NCBI GenBank assembly: GCA_964019135.1
Contig: OZ025255.1
Location: forward strand, 29,017,188 to 29,081,187
DNA length: 64,000 nt
Direction: 5' to 3'
From: Arenicola marina
Lineage: Eukaryota; Annelida; Polychaeta; Arenicolidae
Position numbers and translations under genes: made by a program. Of the stretch, positions 41,816-53,380 are shown piece by piece (position 1 is the first letter of the stretch; every line of letters begins with the position of its first letter). The notes beneath the pieces were generated by a model, which had not been told where the DNA came from, did no database searches, and saw only the letters and a list, made by a program, of their open reading frames with translations.

Positions 41816-43264
41816 TTCAATTTCAATTCAATGTCATTTATTTGAGCAAGAACCACTACAAACATTAGATGGCAAAAAACATGGCAACGTAGAAAATTCT
41901 CGCTCTGGGGACTCCCATTAAGACCACGAGGGCCGCTGGCATAGGAGCCACCAAAGAAAAAAAACGAAAAAAAAAAACAACAACAAAAAATCATCGCGTC
42001 ATCACAAAGATACAAAGTTATATTAAGTATATGTAAAGGCGAGAGTCTTGAGGGAATTAGATGAAATATTAACACGTCGCTCTTACCGAGAAGTAAACAA
42101 AGGGGGAGACCTCTTATATTCTAATTATTTCTTTGGCAAATATAACAATTAACCATATCACATACCAATGAATACCTATTAAGCAAGAACTGTTTGACAT
42201 ATTGAAAATCCGTCCAATTCATGAGTTTTGACCTTATCTAATATAATATCAGGTGTTTCGTTTATATTTCTAGCAAATCGATATCTTAAACATTGTTCAG
42301 CAAACTTATGTTTTACCCGTGCAACTAGCAGGTCATCCTTTTGTCTTGTGTCATAGTTATGAAGATCCGACACTTTGGAGATAGGCATATCAGTTAAAAA
42401 GTAATCTGGTAGATCCCCGTGGAAATGCTTGTAATAAAATTTCAGTTGTTGAGAGAACATTATGTCTGTCAGCTTCAACACACTTAATTGCTTAAATAAT
42501 GGTTCCGTATGACAAAGATATGAACCCTTTGCTATGATGCGAATCACCTTTTTCTGCAATAACCTTATACGATCAGCTTGGAAGCCCCATGCCAGAACAT
42601 TATAGTGTAAATGGGGTAGGATCAAAGAGTTGTATATAATTTTCAAAACATAGGATGGAACTGCATGTTTTAACTTACTCATTACCCCGATAACCTTTGA
42701 TATTTTTGAAGATATCTTATTAATATGACCGTTCCACTTGAGATCTTTCTGAACTGTCAGACCCAAAAAATCGAACTCTTCTACGCACTCGACAGGTATG
42801 TTATTTATGAATAAACGCGGAATTCTAACAATTTTTCGCGGCATACAAAATATCATAAATTTGGTTTTGGAAACGTTAAGCGATAACTCGTTTGCACATA
42901 GCCAACCGTATATCTTAGAGAGTTCGTCGTTTAATATATCATCAACCAGCATGTTATCAGACGATGACGCAGTCAACGTGCTACACAGAGTGGTATCATC
43001 AGCATATACAATAGCTCTAAATAGCTGACTGGCGCGTGACATGTCGTTTACATAAATAATAAATAGCAAGGGACCCAGAATAGAGCCCTGAGGTACCCCT
43101 CGAGATATTTTCGTTACATTTGATTTAACATCTCCCAAGTGCACATATTGATAACGATTTGTGAGATAACACGTTAGCAAAGAAATAGCTGGTTCAGATA
43201 GACCATAGTGTTTTAGTTTATGGATAAGAATGTTATGATTTAAAGTGTTCAAGTTAAACACATA
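41816..43264 (-). mobile_element. 5'-truncated CR1/jockey-superfamily LINE
   Basis: Minus-strand non-LTR retrotransposon fragment. It starts inside the reverse transcriptase domain (TLNHNILIHKLKHYGLSE) and runs through the 3' UTR to a TTGAATTGAAATTGAA tail near 41816, a short terminal repeat typical of this group rather than a poly(A). An A/T-rich run lies at 41955-41990. The truncation at 43264 is the usual outcome of incomplete reverse transcription. Confidence 0.88.
42179..43261 (-). CDS. LINE reverse transcriptase, 3' part of ORF2
   Basis: An open frame of 360 codons. Residues about 52-73 read SRGVPQGSILGPLLFIIYVN, and the catalytic box is YADD (residues 86-89) followed by TTL. The thumb-like region holds LSLNVSKTKFMIF and FDFLGLTVQKDLKWNGHI, and the C-terminal part RIIAKGSYLCHTEPLF. 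No intact endonuclease domain is present because the 5' part is missing. The frame is open to its natural stop, so the insertion is probably young. Confidence 0.9.
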   Translation of the reverse strand: MFNLNTLNHNILIHKLKHYGLSEPAISLLTCYLTNRYQYVHLGDVKSNVTKISRGVPQGSILGPLLFIIYVNDMSRASQLFRAIVYADDTTLCSTLTASSSDNMLVDDILNDELSKIYGWLCANELSLNVSKTKFMIFCMPRKIVRIPRLFINNIPVECVEEFDFLGLTVQKDLKWNGHINKISSKISKVIGVMSKLKHAVPSYVLKIIYNSLILPHLHYNVLAWGFQADRIRLLQKKVIRIIAKGSYLCHTEPLFKQLSVLKLTDIMFSQQLKFYYKHFHGDLPDYFLTDMPISKVSDLHNYDTRQKDDLLVARVKHKFAEQCLRYRFARNINETPDIILDKVKTHELDGFSICQTVLA

Positions 43265-43439
43265 CAGATCTAGAAATGTGAATCGGTATGATTAGATCAG
43301 GGGATGTGTGGTTTTAAACACACATACGTACTATCTGATAAATGTGCATTAAAAATATGCATCATCATGTGTACATATATTACATCCATTAATACGTACT
43401 CTCGAATTCACAAGGATACGTAGATCAGGTACATATATA

Positions 43440-44220
43440 TATGCACCATATATCGGATCAATGAATATGTACCATATATCTGTTCCAAGAATATGTGCCA
43501 TATATCTGTTCCAAGAATATGTGCCGTATATCTGTTTCAAGAATATGTGCCATATATCTGTTTCAAGAATATGTGCCATATATCAGATGCGCGAATATGT
43601 ACAATATATCGGATCAATAAATATGTACCATATATCTGATCCACGAATATGTACCATATATCTGATCCACGAATATGTACCATATATCTGATCCACGAAT
43701 ATGCATCATATAACTGATCCACGAACCATAGATCTGATCCAGGAAACATGTGTCTGATCCACGAATATGTACCATATATTGCATCCACGAATATGTACCA
43801 TATATCTCATCCACGAATATGTACCATATATCTCATCCACGAATGTGTACCATATATCTCATCACGAATATGTAACATATATCTTATTTACGAATATGTA
43901 CCATGTATCTCATCCACGAATGTGTACCATATATCTCATCACGAATATGTAACATATATCTTATTCACGAATATGTACCATATATCTGATCCACGAATAT
44001 GTACCATATATATCTGAATCACGAATATGTACCATATATCTCATCACGAATATACACCATATATGTGATCCACAAATATGTACCATCTACCTCATCCACG
44101 AATATGTACCATATATCTGATCCACGAATATGTACCCTTTACCTGGTCCCCGAATATGTACAATACATCTGATCCACGAATGTGTACCATATATCTCCTC
44201 CACGAATATGTACCTTCCCT
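43440..44220 (+). repeat. 26-bp satellite, about 28 units
   Basis: The unit is GAATATGTACCATATATCTG plus ATCCAC, with diverged ends. As 26 is not a multiple of 3 and the unit lacks stops, open frames run in several frames on both strands; none is a gene. Confidence 0.93.
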
Positions 44221-46474
44221 ATCATGGCCTGTTATGTATATGGGGTTTGGGTGGGTGGGCGATAATAGCGACGCCCACAGCAACATATACACCAGAATGG
44301 AGATGACCCTAATATTTACATATATATAAGACTTAATTCTTTGGTATTCACAAGTTAGAATGACTATGACATTATACGTATAGACAGCACAACAAGGCTT
44401 TACTACCCTACCCCACCCACCCACCCACCGCTCCCTCCCGACTCATAGTTAGACCAGAATTGCTCGTAACCTGGTCACCTGGTAATAAAATATACATAGT
44501 CAAAGTCATCTTGTGCTAATTGATTAACTCATGACCTACAACGCAAGCCAGCCATTTAGGCAACGGGTGATCACGATATAAATATGTTTAGCAGAAGGTA
44601 ATCTACATAGCAGCCTGATCGAGATAAGAATAACCTTATTTGATATCTATTTGTCTCGACATTAATATTGTTTCGCCTCTTTATCCCGGTCAACATGGGC
44701 CTTGTATGACCCAAAGATTGAAAGCCATCGGCAATTCTAGGGTTATTCTATTGTGGTATTTGTCATGAGTCTTTTGTATTTTGTGTGTGTATTTTTTTTT
44801 CTCAGAGTGGGTCTATATGACCATCACACGCTGTAGATATATGTGGATGTGTTACAGGTAACAGGGGCATGTGCAGGAATCCCTGAAAGGGGGGGGGGCA
44901 CAATATAAAAATCTGAGGCCTCGGAGGGGACACACCAATAAAATATTGCGACCGGGGAGGTCGGGGGGCAGGAGGCGCTAAACAAACTTGCGACCAAGAG
45001 GTCCATTAGTTTTCTGATGACCGGAGGGGGGGGGGACACAAATATATTTTAGGGTCTGAAAGGGGGGGGGCACGTGCCCCCTGTGCCCCCCCCCCCCTCC
45101 CTTGGACACGCACATGAGTAACCCAAGAGTCCACTATTAAGACACTAGTTACCTAGCCCAAGGTCATCCGTTCGGCCAAACTCTGTCAACGACTGTGATA
45201 CCATAGCGGAATACGTTGCACAAGGTTTGGAGAACTAACGGTTCTCACTGAATTTATGTCTGGTACTATGAGCGAAGTTTCGAGCCAGAGAAACCCGGTT
45301 ACCTGTGAGCGAAGCTCAGTTTCTTGTCCAGGAAACTCCTGGCGTGTGCGTCGTTTGCGCACCCACCAAAGAGAGCAAGACAAAAGTATTTGGCGCTGTC
45401 GACATGCATGCAGCCACGCTCTCATTCGCAAGGGGGAGCGCCATGCCATGCATTAAAATCAATTATAAATCTCCATCAAACTTATTATTTACAGACTGAA
45501 ATGGAAAAGTATAATAGCGAGCATCGTGTACTTAATACAGCAAATTATTCAAGAACTCTTCATGACCTGATACCGTGTGTTATTAGATCAAAGGCTACAT
45601 CACCGGCACTGATTTGCAGAACTACGCGGCGCATTTGTCCAATCAGTTTGCGCAGCAGAGCATAAGTTGAAGACAGAGATATAGGACACCCCTGGCGGTG
45701 TCACCCCTAGCGGTGTCACCCCTAGCGGTGTCACCCTAGCAGCATCCCCCTAGCGGTGCTGAAGGCAGCGTGACGTGCTGGGCGACATTCTCGGACAACA
45801 TTAATCATTTTAGGTCGTTCTTCCATGTTATGGTGAACCATTGTTCAAGCATAGCTCACGTATGGCTCACGCCGACCATTTCCTATAATGATCCATTCCG
45901 TGGGTTTTAACATGGAATATGGATCATTTGTAATTTAAAGTGCTACTGACCAGCTATTGCACGTCATCCGTTGACATTGTTACTACTTTATAGCGGACAC
46001 GTATCCCATACATCGTCAGCAGCGATATCGAAGTTTGAGTTGGTTATGAGGTACATACATGTGAATACATAACCGATATAGCGGCCACAGTACGTTGTCC
46101 GGGGTGAGAACGTTTACCCTACATGGCAGACCTACATATGTCCAATAGTTCGACACATGGTCTAGGCATGTCGACGAATAGGGCGACGAATGACCGCTAG
46201 AGGCGTGCCTAAGATTTCGACATATATGTATAAATCCTAGCGTGTGATGAACCAGAGACAATAGGTTAGAGGCACCAGGACAACAGGCTCCTCCAGGCGG
46301 GACGCAGCTTCACTGTGTACACGTAGTGTCAATTGCAATCAGTACATTTGCGTTCTGTGCTTCCCGGCATACGTACGGCACCCAAACCGTGTACTACTCC
46401 TTGCAAAAAGGAGACTGATCTCTCAAATCTCACAGATCATTCCGCTCTTCCCGTTTCCTCCCACGTGACAAGGG
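44221..46474. other. Gene-free stretch downstream of ARRDC
   Basis: Contains a G/C-run repeat at 44870-45110 (related to the one near 18640: GGTCTGAAAGGGGG and TTGGACACGC) and a 15-bp repeat (CCCCTAGCGGTGTCA, about 4 copies) at 45689-45760. No exon was recognised. Confidence 0.5.
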
Positions 46475-46734
46475 TTACACGACCGACTCGGTGTTATCTG
46501 GGTGGTGAAGGCCCAGGGACAGCATGGGGGGTCTGCTGGGTCGGCGGCGGTGCAGGCCAGGCGAACACTCCAGCACGACGACTGTCTTGCGAGGGGTCTG
46601 GACGTTGTACACTCGGTATTTAGGCAGCGCACCGTCCGCGTCCTCCACGGCCATGGCCTTGCAGGAGTGGATCGGGGCTGCCGGGCCCAGGGTCACCGGC
46701 TTCTGTTTCTTTCTGGGGCGGTACAGCACGCACT
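46475..46734 (-). CDS. ARRDC-like last exon (C-terminal tail)
   Basis: Acceptor CCGGTAG. Encodes CVLYRPRKKQKPVTLGPAAP, then PKYRVYNVQTPRKTV and a Pro/Arg-rich end to TAA. It fits in phase 1 and reaches a stop. The tail is not conserved in this family, so support rests on the phase match. Confidence 0.6.
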
Positions 46735-49012
46735 CTACCGGGGCACACATAAAGGAGAACAAAAGAAAACACGGTAAATGAAAATATTCCAGTTAAACCA
46801 ATTAAAATTTAGTCAACGTTCTCATTATTTAAAACGTTTTTTGAAACATATTTGAATTCAGTTTAAATACGCTCCATATAATTTGAGCGCCAAGTGTCAA
46901 TCGAAATGTTGCTGCTGTAAGCTAATTGAACCATTAATCTTGAGGCATTCTTTAGATGTGGGTAAAGGTAAGGTAAACGTTTATTCCGTACTTCTAGCAT
47001 CAATCCATACTTGTACAACATACATACCAGTGATGATATTATCACAGATGTCGAATAGCTCATGAGGTGCTTGGTACACCTCATGAAAACGCAGGTCTCA
47101 TATATGAAAGTAATTAGGCCTAACTTACTCAGTTACTGAGTTGGCTGTATTGCGTGGTCTGTAATCGGTCGGTTGTAATAAGTGGACTGTAATCAGTCTG
47201 TTGCATTCAGTTACATGTAGTCAGTCGGCTGCCATTACTTGGCTGCGATCAGTTACATGTAGTCAGTCGGCTGCCATTACTTGGCTGCGATCAGTTACAT
47301 GTAGTCAGTCGGCTGCCATTACTTGGCTGCGATCAGTTACATGTAGTCAGTCGGCTGCTATTACTTGGCTGCGATCAGTTACATGTAGTCAGTCGGCTGC
47401 CATTACTTGACTGCGATCGGTTGATTGTCATCACCCAGCTCTAATCATTCCAATGTAATTAGCTGGCTGTAAACAGTAGGTTGCATTAAGGGAACTGTGT
47501 GCAGTTTGTTTTAAACAGTTTGTTGTACTCAGTGGAGTAATCAGTCGGTTTTAATAAGTGGTCTGTAGTCGGTTTAATAAGTCGGTTGTAATCAGTCGGT
47601 TGTAAACAGCAGGTTGTAAACAGTCTGTTGTAACCAGCATGCAGGTTGTACACAGTCGCTTGAAATAAGTGGATTGTAATCAGTGGAATAATCAGTCAGC
47701 TGTAATCAGTCTGTTGTAATCAGTCGGTTGTAGACAGTCGGTTTTAAGCAGGGGGTTGTAATAAGTGACTTGTAATCAGTAGACTGATTAGTCGACTGTA
47801 GTCAGTCTGAGCGCCGTCCACGGTGAGGGCAGGCTGCTTACCGCGGTAGTTCCATGAGGTCAGGTAGGATTCGGTGAAGGGCACTGTGCCGATAATGATG
47901 GGCAGAGTGAGGACCAGACTATTGGAGGACATCACCACATGCAGCTGGAAGAAGTAGTCCACATTAGCCTTAATTAATATGATGAGCGTTGATTATTCTA
48001 ACATGGCGCACACCCATCCCACGCCCCACTACGGCAACCCAACCGTGTGCTCTCGTCTGAGAATAGTACCGGCCATTAATTAACCCGCCTGTATGCCTGA
48101 ACTATACAGTCACTCTCTGCCTTCGACTCCCTCCGCTAGGGCTCCATTATATCTCTGTGGCGCCTACTGCCTCAATGCATTCGCAGACTCGCTTCCGAGC
48201 ACGGCACTGCGCGCAAATTGATAGGAAAAATGCGCCGCGCATTTGTACAAATTAGTGCCGGGGACCCACGCTAAGCCTAATAACACACGGTATCACGTGA
48301 TGAAAAGAAAGAATTTACTCTCAATTATAACCTTTTTCAAAATGGTAAAATATGTATTTAATACGCAGAGCTCGTTAGTTTTACGTTTTTAACGCTTGAA
48401 AATTATAATTTTGCAAGACATAACATCTGATTTGACCGTTTTTCAAGAACGTAGAAATTTCCCCCCGGCCAACAGCAGCGTTCACAGCGGAACTTGCGTA
48501 GCGCCACCTAGCGAATGGGAGCTTGCTATAGAGTGCCAACTTTGCCAATTTCGAAGTCGACTTTTTCAACCATAGATTTTTTCGACCATAGATTCTATAA
48601 TCAGTCGGCACGCAATTGCCCTAACAATGATGGACAAGATACCGTTAATGGAGCCGTATGGCTATGTAAAACCAGTAAATAAGTGATTAGATAAAACGTC
48701 CTTTGAAGGCGTTTAGCTAAATACAGACCGAAATACTAGTCGCAAAATACACGCTGGAGACGCCTAAATGCAAAGAAACGGTGGATATTTCAGGCTCCAT
48801 AACGGGAAGAAAAGGTCGCATACCTGTAACTCGTATCGGACGTCGACGAACTTGCAGCCATCGAGTCCGGACGGGACGAGTGAGGGAACGGCGATACCCC
48901 TGTTGGAGGTCCAACACTGGTGGCGACCAGCCTTCACCTTGTCGCCATGGACACGGCACACATCCCACGACATCTTCTTCGACTGCTGTCCCTCTGACCC
49001 GAACTTGATTAT
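46475..49012 (-). CDS. Arrestin-domain-containing protein (ARRDC-like), last three exons
   Basis: Three minus-strand exons join in consistent phase: 48824-49012, 47842-47968, 46475-46734 (stop). They encode the second half of an arrestin C domain: IKFGSEGQQSKKMSWDVCRV, then PSLVPSGLDGCKFVDVRYEL, then VDYFFQLHVVMSSNSLVLTL and LPIIIGTVPF, closely resembling the SLDCSIIRVEYSLMV and LPLVIGTIPL segments of human ARRDC proteins as I recall them. Alpha-arrestins are cytosolic adaptors that link membrane cargo to ubiquitin ligases. The C-terminal tail lacks an evident PPxY motif. Upstream exons are not within the window: a Polinton begins about 250 bp beyond the first visible exon, so they should lie past it. 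Confidence 0.82.
46735..47841. repeat. ARRDC intron with 42-bp array and degenerate GTAATCAGTC repeats
   Basis: Five 42-bp units (AGTTACATGTAGTCAGTCGG and CCATTACTTGGCTGC) lie at 47200-47415. They sit within a larger degenerate field of CAGTCGGTTGTAAT-like motifs (47150-47815) that reaches almost to the donor of the 47842 exon. Confidence 0.85.
47842..47968 (-). CDS. ARRDC-like exon (end of arrestin C domain)
   Basis: Acceptor TTAATTAAG, donor CGCG/GTAAGC. Encodes ANVDYFFQLHVVMSSNSL, then LPIIIGTVPFTESYLTSWN. The LP-IIGTVP segment is the family signature at the end of the arrestin fold. Phase 0 in, phase 1 out. Confidence 0.85.
48112..48530 (+). mobile_element. Dispersed repeat family D, copy 2, in ARRDC intron
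   Basis: Matches 21638-22070 end to end (CTCTGCCTTCGACTCCCTCC to TTGCGTAGCGCCACCTAGCG). Confidence 0.75.
48824..49012 (-). CDS. ARRDC-like exon (arrestin C domain)
   Basis: Acceptor AATCTCAG, donor ACAG/GTATGC, 63 codons, phase 0 on both sides. Encodes IIKFGSEGQQ through GLDGCKFVDVRYELQ. The acceptor lies at the edge of a short satellite. Confidence 0.82.
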
Positions 49013-49015
49013 CTG

Positions 49016-49200
49016 AGATTATGTGAGTGCATGATATATGAGAGCATGATACAACAGCATGATATGAGCGCATAATATGAGAGCATGATATGAGAGCATA
49101 ATATGAGAGCACGATACAACAGCATATGAGCGCATAATATGAGAGCATGATATGAGAGCATAATATGAGAGCATGATATGAGATCATGATACAACAGAGT
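49016..49200 (+). repeat. Short satellite beside an ARRDC acceptor
   Basis: Repeats of AGCATGATATGAG and AGCATAATATGAG, about 13 bp each with a 26-bp double unit, start at the 3' splice site of the 49012 exon (minus strand). On that strand it supplies a pyrimidine-rich tract. Confidence 0.88.
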
Positions 49201-49263
49201 AGTATATGCTGAGCTTTTTGCTACCCCCATGACCCACTCACCCCTCCCCCCCCCCCGCTCACG

Positions 49264-49760
49264 AGTTAATGAGGTCATTAATTTTTGTCAAAAGTCTTTG
49301 TTTCCGTGCTATAGCACGGGGTATAATTAGCATAAATTATGATGTAAATAGCTAATTAATCTGTCAACAAGGTCATTCATAATTGTTTTGAAGTCTTTGT
49401 TTCCGCGTTATAGTACGGGGTATAAATAGTATAAATTAGTATGTAAATAGGTATACTCAACAAGGTTATTAATCATTGTTTGTCTATGTTCTCGTGCTAT
49501 AGTACGAGTAAATGAAGAAGACATGGCTGGCGGAAGAGGCAATGAAGGTGTTAACTATGTCATTAATCATTGTTTGAAATCTTCAATCTGCGATCAAGTA
49601 CTATTATGAATAGGTAATAGATGAACAAGTCATTTTGCTTTGCTGAAACAGTAAATCATTTAATTGCTATAGATATCGCCATGTAAACTGTATATTCTCG
49701 CGTTACAGTACGATTAATCGTCAACGACACGTGTATATAATCAATGTTTGCGTTGAACAG
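49264..49760. repeat. Degenerate tandem repeats with CGTGCTATAGCACG palindromes at element left end
   Basis: About five imperfect units of 90-105 bp each start AAGGTCATTAAT-like and carry a palindrome-like core: CGTGCTATAGCACG (49305-49318, perfect), CGCGTTATAGTACG (49404), CGTGCTATAGTACG (49493) and CGCGTTACAGTACG (49699). Possibly the terminal or subterminal region of the Polinton. Confidence 0.6.
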
Positions 49761-50108
49761 GCCACGTGAGATCCTATAAGCTGTGTAATATGTTTGTTTG
49801 TTTGTAAAAACCTAAGGATATATATCGAGTAAACCATATTAACGCAAATACAATCGTCCATTTTGCAAAGTTTTTATTCCTATATCACTACAATACATGA
49901 ATACCATTACCCGCTACAACATCTATCGTGGTCAAAAACTGAGTATCACAAAAGCATACACCTTGATATCATATTATTATACATGACAATTTAGACCATG
50001 GGTAAAAGGGTCTTGCACGAGGTTTGCATAAAATGCGGTGACTGCCGGCGAGTGATACGTCATCCATAAATACATCAAATGTAACTTAGTGGATACATAA
50101 ACATTTAC

Positions 50109-50738
50109 TTAGGATAGATGTATCTTATCCAAACCTTTCGGGCAACATTCAACACAGTCGAAGTACCCCTCCTGATTTTGGTGAGATGACATACAATCAA
50201 CCAACTCGGTGAGTTCCGGAACACACTTATCATGGATCGTGTTGAGATGGAACTTAAGTAAATTCCACTGCTTTAAATCGAGAGTAACTCCTTTTCGGGT
50301 CGGCACGGGCGTATCTTGTGTATCCGGCAACCAGTATTTTCGAATATCTAGAAACTGGCCACGGGGCAGGACCTCGGCCATCACCAAACCTCCGAGAACA
50401 TATTTCCGTGGATTGGTGGTCTGTTGCAATTCTCGATCTATGGTGTTTGTCAATGTCTGCAACATCTTCCAGCGGGTTGCGATGAGATTGACACCCACTT
50501 TTGTAGGGTAATCACGGCCGTTGTCTTGACATAGCCACTTTCTAATATCAAAGCGTAAAACGTCTTTGAAATACTGAACAGTTAAATAGACATCCTCTCC
50601 GATGCACACTTGACAGCGTATATCGTGAGTTTGCTCGGAAGTACACTGCGTATTCTCCCATTTTCTTGTCTTGGCCAGCGGGATGAGTGGTAGCCGATTG
50701 GAGGGAGCGAAGCTCGCTGTTGTCTTGTGGGAAGTCAT
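50109..50738 (-). CDS. Tandem PC4-like single-strand DNA-binding protein
   Basis: Not a typical Polinton gene. Two PC4 (transcriptional coactivator p15) domains follow each other. Counting from the farther start at 50774, domain 1 is about residues 55-117 (RFDIRKWLCQDNG, then TKVGVNLIATRWKML) and domain 2 about 124-185 (FLDIRKYWLPD, then PTRKGVTLDLKQWNLLKF). PC4 domains bind single-stranded DNA and act in transcription or replication. A Cys-rich tail (YFDCVECCPKG) ends the protein. I prefer the start at 50738 (MTSHK), because the farther ATG sits on the edge of an inserted repeat. Reads away from the polymerase. The PC4 call rests on motif recognition. Confidence 0.7.
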   Translation of the reverse strand: MTSHKTTASFAPSNRLPLIPLAKTRKWENTQCTSEQTHDIRCQVCIGEDVYLTVQYFKDVLRFDIRKWLCQDNGRDYPTKVGVNLIATRWKMLQTLTNTIDRELQQTTNPRKYVLGGLVMAEVLPRGQFLDIRKYWLPDTQDTPVPTRKGVTLDLKQWNLLKFHLNTIHDKCVPELTELVDCMSSHQNQEGYFDCVECCPKGLDKIHLS

Positions 50739-50773
50739 GTCGTTGTGGTGAAAAGATGGAGACCGCCCGCACA

Positions 50774-51735
50774 TAGGGCTATACAGTTCTCGCGATCGGG
50801 CCGCGAGACTTCAGTTTTGGGGACAAACAAACACACGTGCTCCATGTTGAAGTATAAGCAGCTATAAGTCAATTTATTTCCAGGTTTATTCTAAAGACTA
50901 AGAGTACCATTTCACTAAACATGGCTATGAGAGATATACGTTAAAATATTTAGAGGCGATGAAGCGCAGAACTTTGGGAATATACAAGGAAAAATCCGTC
51001 TTCAAAATACTCGAAAGCTAAAAATAACGTTCTAAATTTAGCCCTGCACCCGGGCTTTCGCAAGTTCACCACACAGCGAGTGACGTCACACAGTTTCGCG
51101 TGCCTCCGCGGTAACAAAAATGGCGAGAGCAAGTGATCGCCTTAACCATTCCGCTGTCAAAATGTGCAGTGCATGGAGTAACAGCAAACGGATGCGTCAT
51201 TAAACCACATGGTAAAGATAAAACAAGACCAGTTGGATGTTTTCGTATCACTTTTGGATCACGAAAAGACCAAGTTTCTTCATTTCTGTAAGTTTTCTGT
51301 TTGAAGCGTTGCGCCAACGTTGTCACTCGGGGAGAATTCGTGTGACATCATAATGCCTCGTTTTCGTAGGAAATGCAAAAAAACGTTAGTTTCTCAGTCG
51401 TATTGTCCCGTCGTAACAAATATTCGTCATTTTGATGGCGCAAACGAACAAAAAATATGTCGTCTATCCGTTTTGTTAAGCTATATTTCTTAAATACTCT
51501 GAATCATATCGCTAGGCCTTCCGCAATGGACCCACCCCTCGGCGCCTGGCTCTTGCGCAGGTAGTCTGGTTCCCGGTCTCTCTCTTTGCGTAACATACAC
51601 GTCACGCCTACGTCACAGATATTCAGCATACCAGTGTGCGCAGAGCTTCTAAACTCGTTCCGAACACGTGCTTCGTTTGTTTGTCCCCAAAATGAGTAAA
51701 CCGGAAGTCTTAGCGAACGAGACTTTATAGCCCTA
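50774..51735. mobile_element. Possible nested DNA transposon with about 75-bp inverted ends
   Basis: 50771-50850 and 51655-51736 are imperfect inverted repeats: shared GTTTGTTTGTCCCCAAAA, GAAGTCT and TATAGCCCTAT. TA flanks both ends. Inside, near 51118, a short frame reads MARASDRLNHSAV, then KMCSAWSNSKRMRH, faintly like the start of a THAP zinc finger; it is degenerate. Confidence 0.5.
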
Positions 51736-52448
51736 TTATATTCACAAAGTCCCTCTCCACCTCCTCGTCATTCACCCACTTGGGACGTGTCTGAACATGT
51801 TTTGGCGAGGTGTAAAAAAAGCATCACGACTGACGTCATGCATCGGCGTGGCTTTGTCATCTGTTTAAAGATAGACAGAGGGGCGTGGCCAACAGGCTTT
51901 GTACGCACGGGTAATCGCTGTAAATGAGCGATCAATCTTTTTTTTTAATCCCAACATCTCAAGCCCACGTTATAATAAGACTGAGTTGCTTCACTACGTT
52001 TTCTAATAATTGGTTCATCCACTACTGTGTGTGAATTGTGTGATTGATGTTAAAGGTCACAAAAAAGAGCCGTGGATGTTTTAAAACTCATCAAAATGCT
52101 ACCTTTGTGAAAGAGCGGTGACTTTAATGACTTGTCTGCGAGCGACAGATGTTTCGTGGTCTTTGTCTTGATGCGTAGACTTGCAGCGACAATTATTTAT
52201 TTTCGGTCGGTTATTTTTTTAAATGCGCGTTTGAATTCACCGGTGGGAGGGCAGTTAGTCGAGCCCGCGGGCGCGCCAGCGCGCTACACGGTAGGGGGCG
52301 GGGCTTCGACCGAGACAAATATCGATTTTTTTTTTCCAAGCCCCTCAACACAGCACCCGCTGGCCGTCACGACCTAGTGATTTTCAAACGTTCGGGCGAG
52401 CCAGCGAGCCAGAGTCAGCGGAGCGTAATGTGATTTTTGGCGGGGTAT
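51736..52448. other. Element non-coding segment
   Basis: No gene or strong repeat was seen. A GC-rich patch lies near 52240-52310, then the region passes into the two-copy repeat upstream of the polymerase. Confidence 0.4.
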
Positions 52449-53290
52449 TGGCCGACGGTCTGTGTACGCACAAGTTTGGGAGTGTCGCTGTGATATGAAC
52501 TTTGTGAAATATCGGAAGGAATAATCACCTTAATTTTAGTTTCGGTTGTAACATTATTCAACTGTCGCCAATGTAATAAGGATGCATCTATAAACGTTCG
52601 AACAAACAAGTCGTGGAGACAAGCGCCCGGTTGGCGTCCTTTTGTCGCGGGGGAGAAGAGTTATGACAGTTGTTTGATGAGTCAGTCTATTATTTCGATA
52701 GTAATAAGCGGGCTTTATGCTCTTTATCTCAGGTATTATTTATCTGCAAGCCATTAATACGTCGGCCGGAAAGGTCAATGGGTTAACCTCTTCAACAACC
52801 GCCTGTGGGCATTTAATTATACCTTCCCCTCCCGAATGGTTAGAAGAATCATCGTTACATGAACGGCACGCCAATCCGTGGCAGCTGGTTCGCTGAAGCT
52901 ATTTAAATCATGATGGTATAAATGAGTTTGACGAGGCCGACGGGATTTGTACGTATAACTTTGGAGTGTCCCTATGATATGCTCTTTGTGAACTATCGGG
53001 GAGAATAATCACTTTATTATCGTTTCGGTTGTAACATTATTCAACTGTCGGTCCTTTTGTCGCGAGGGAGAATAGTTATGAGAGTTGTTCGATGAGTCAG
53101 TCTATTATTTCGATAGTAATAAGCGGGCTTTATGGCCTTCACCTCAGGTAGTTTTTCATCTGCAAGTCATTAATACGTCGACCAGAAAGGTCAATCGTTT
53201 AACCTCTTCAACAACCGCCGACATTTAATTATTCCCTTCCGCTCCTAGATGACTAGACAAAGAAAAAGCCGTTACATGAACGGCACGCTG
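52449..53290 (+). repeat. Two diverged copies of a 360-430 bp regulatory-like segment
   Basis: 52449-52878 and 52934-53290 share GGCCGACGG, TTTCGGTTGTAACATTATTC, GATGAGTCAGTCTATTATTT, TAATAAGCGGGCTTTATG and TTACATGAACGGCACGC. Each copy holds one TGAGTCA (52678 and 53093). They lie just upstream of the polymerase region. Confidence 0.8.
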
Positions 53291-53380
53291 CAACAATAAT
53301 CGCATGCCAGTGGTGATGACTCATTTATATTTTGCTGCCGTCTGCAAAACCAAAGTGAGCGCGTCCCCTGCGTTGCGTAT

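Noticed and set aside
46333-46781. Plus-strand open frames of 85-96 residues
   Set aside because: Antisense shadows of the ARRDC last exon.
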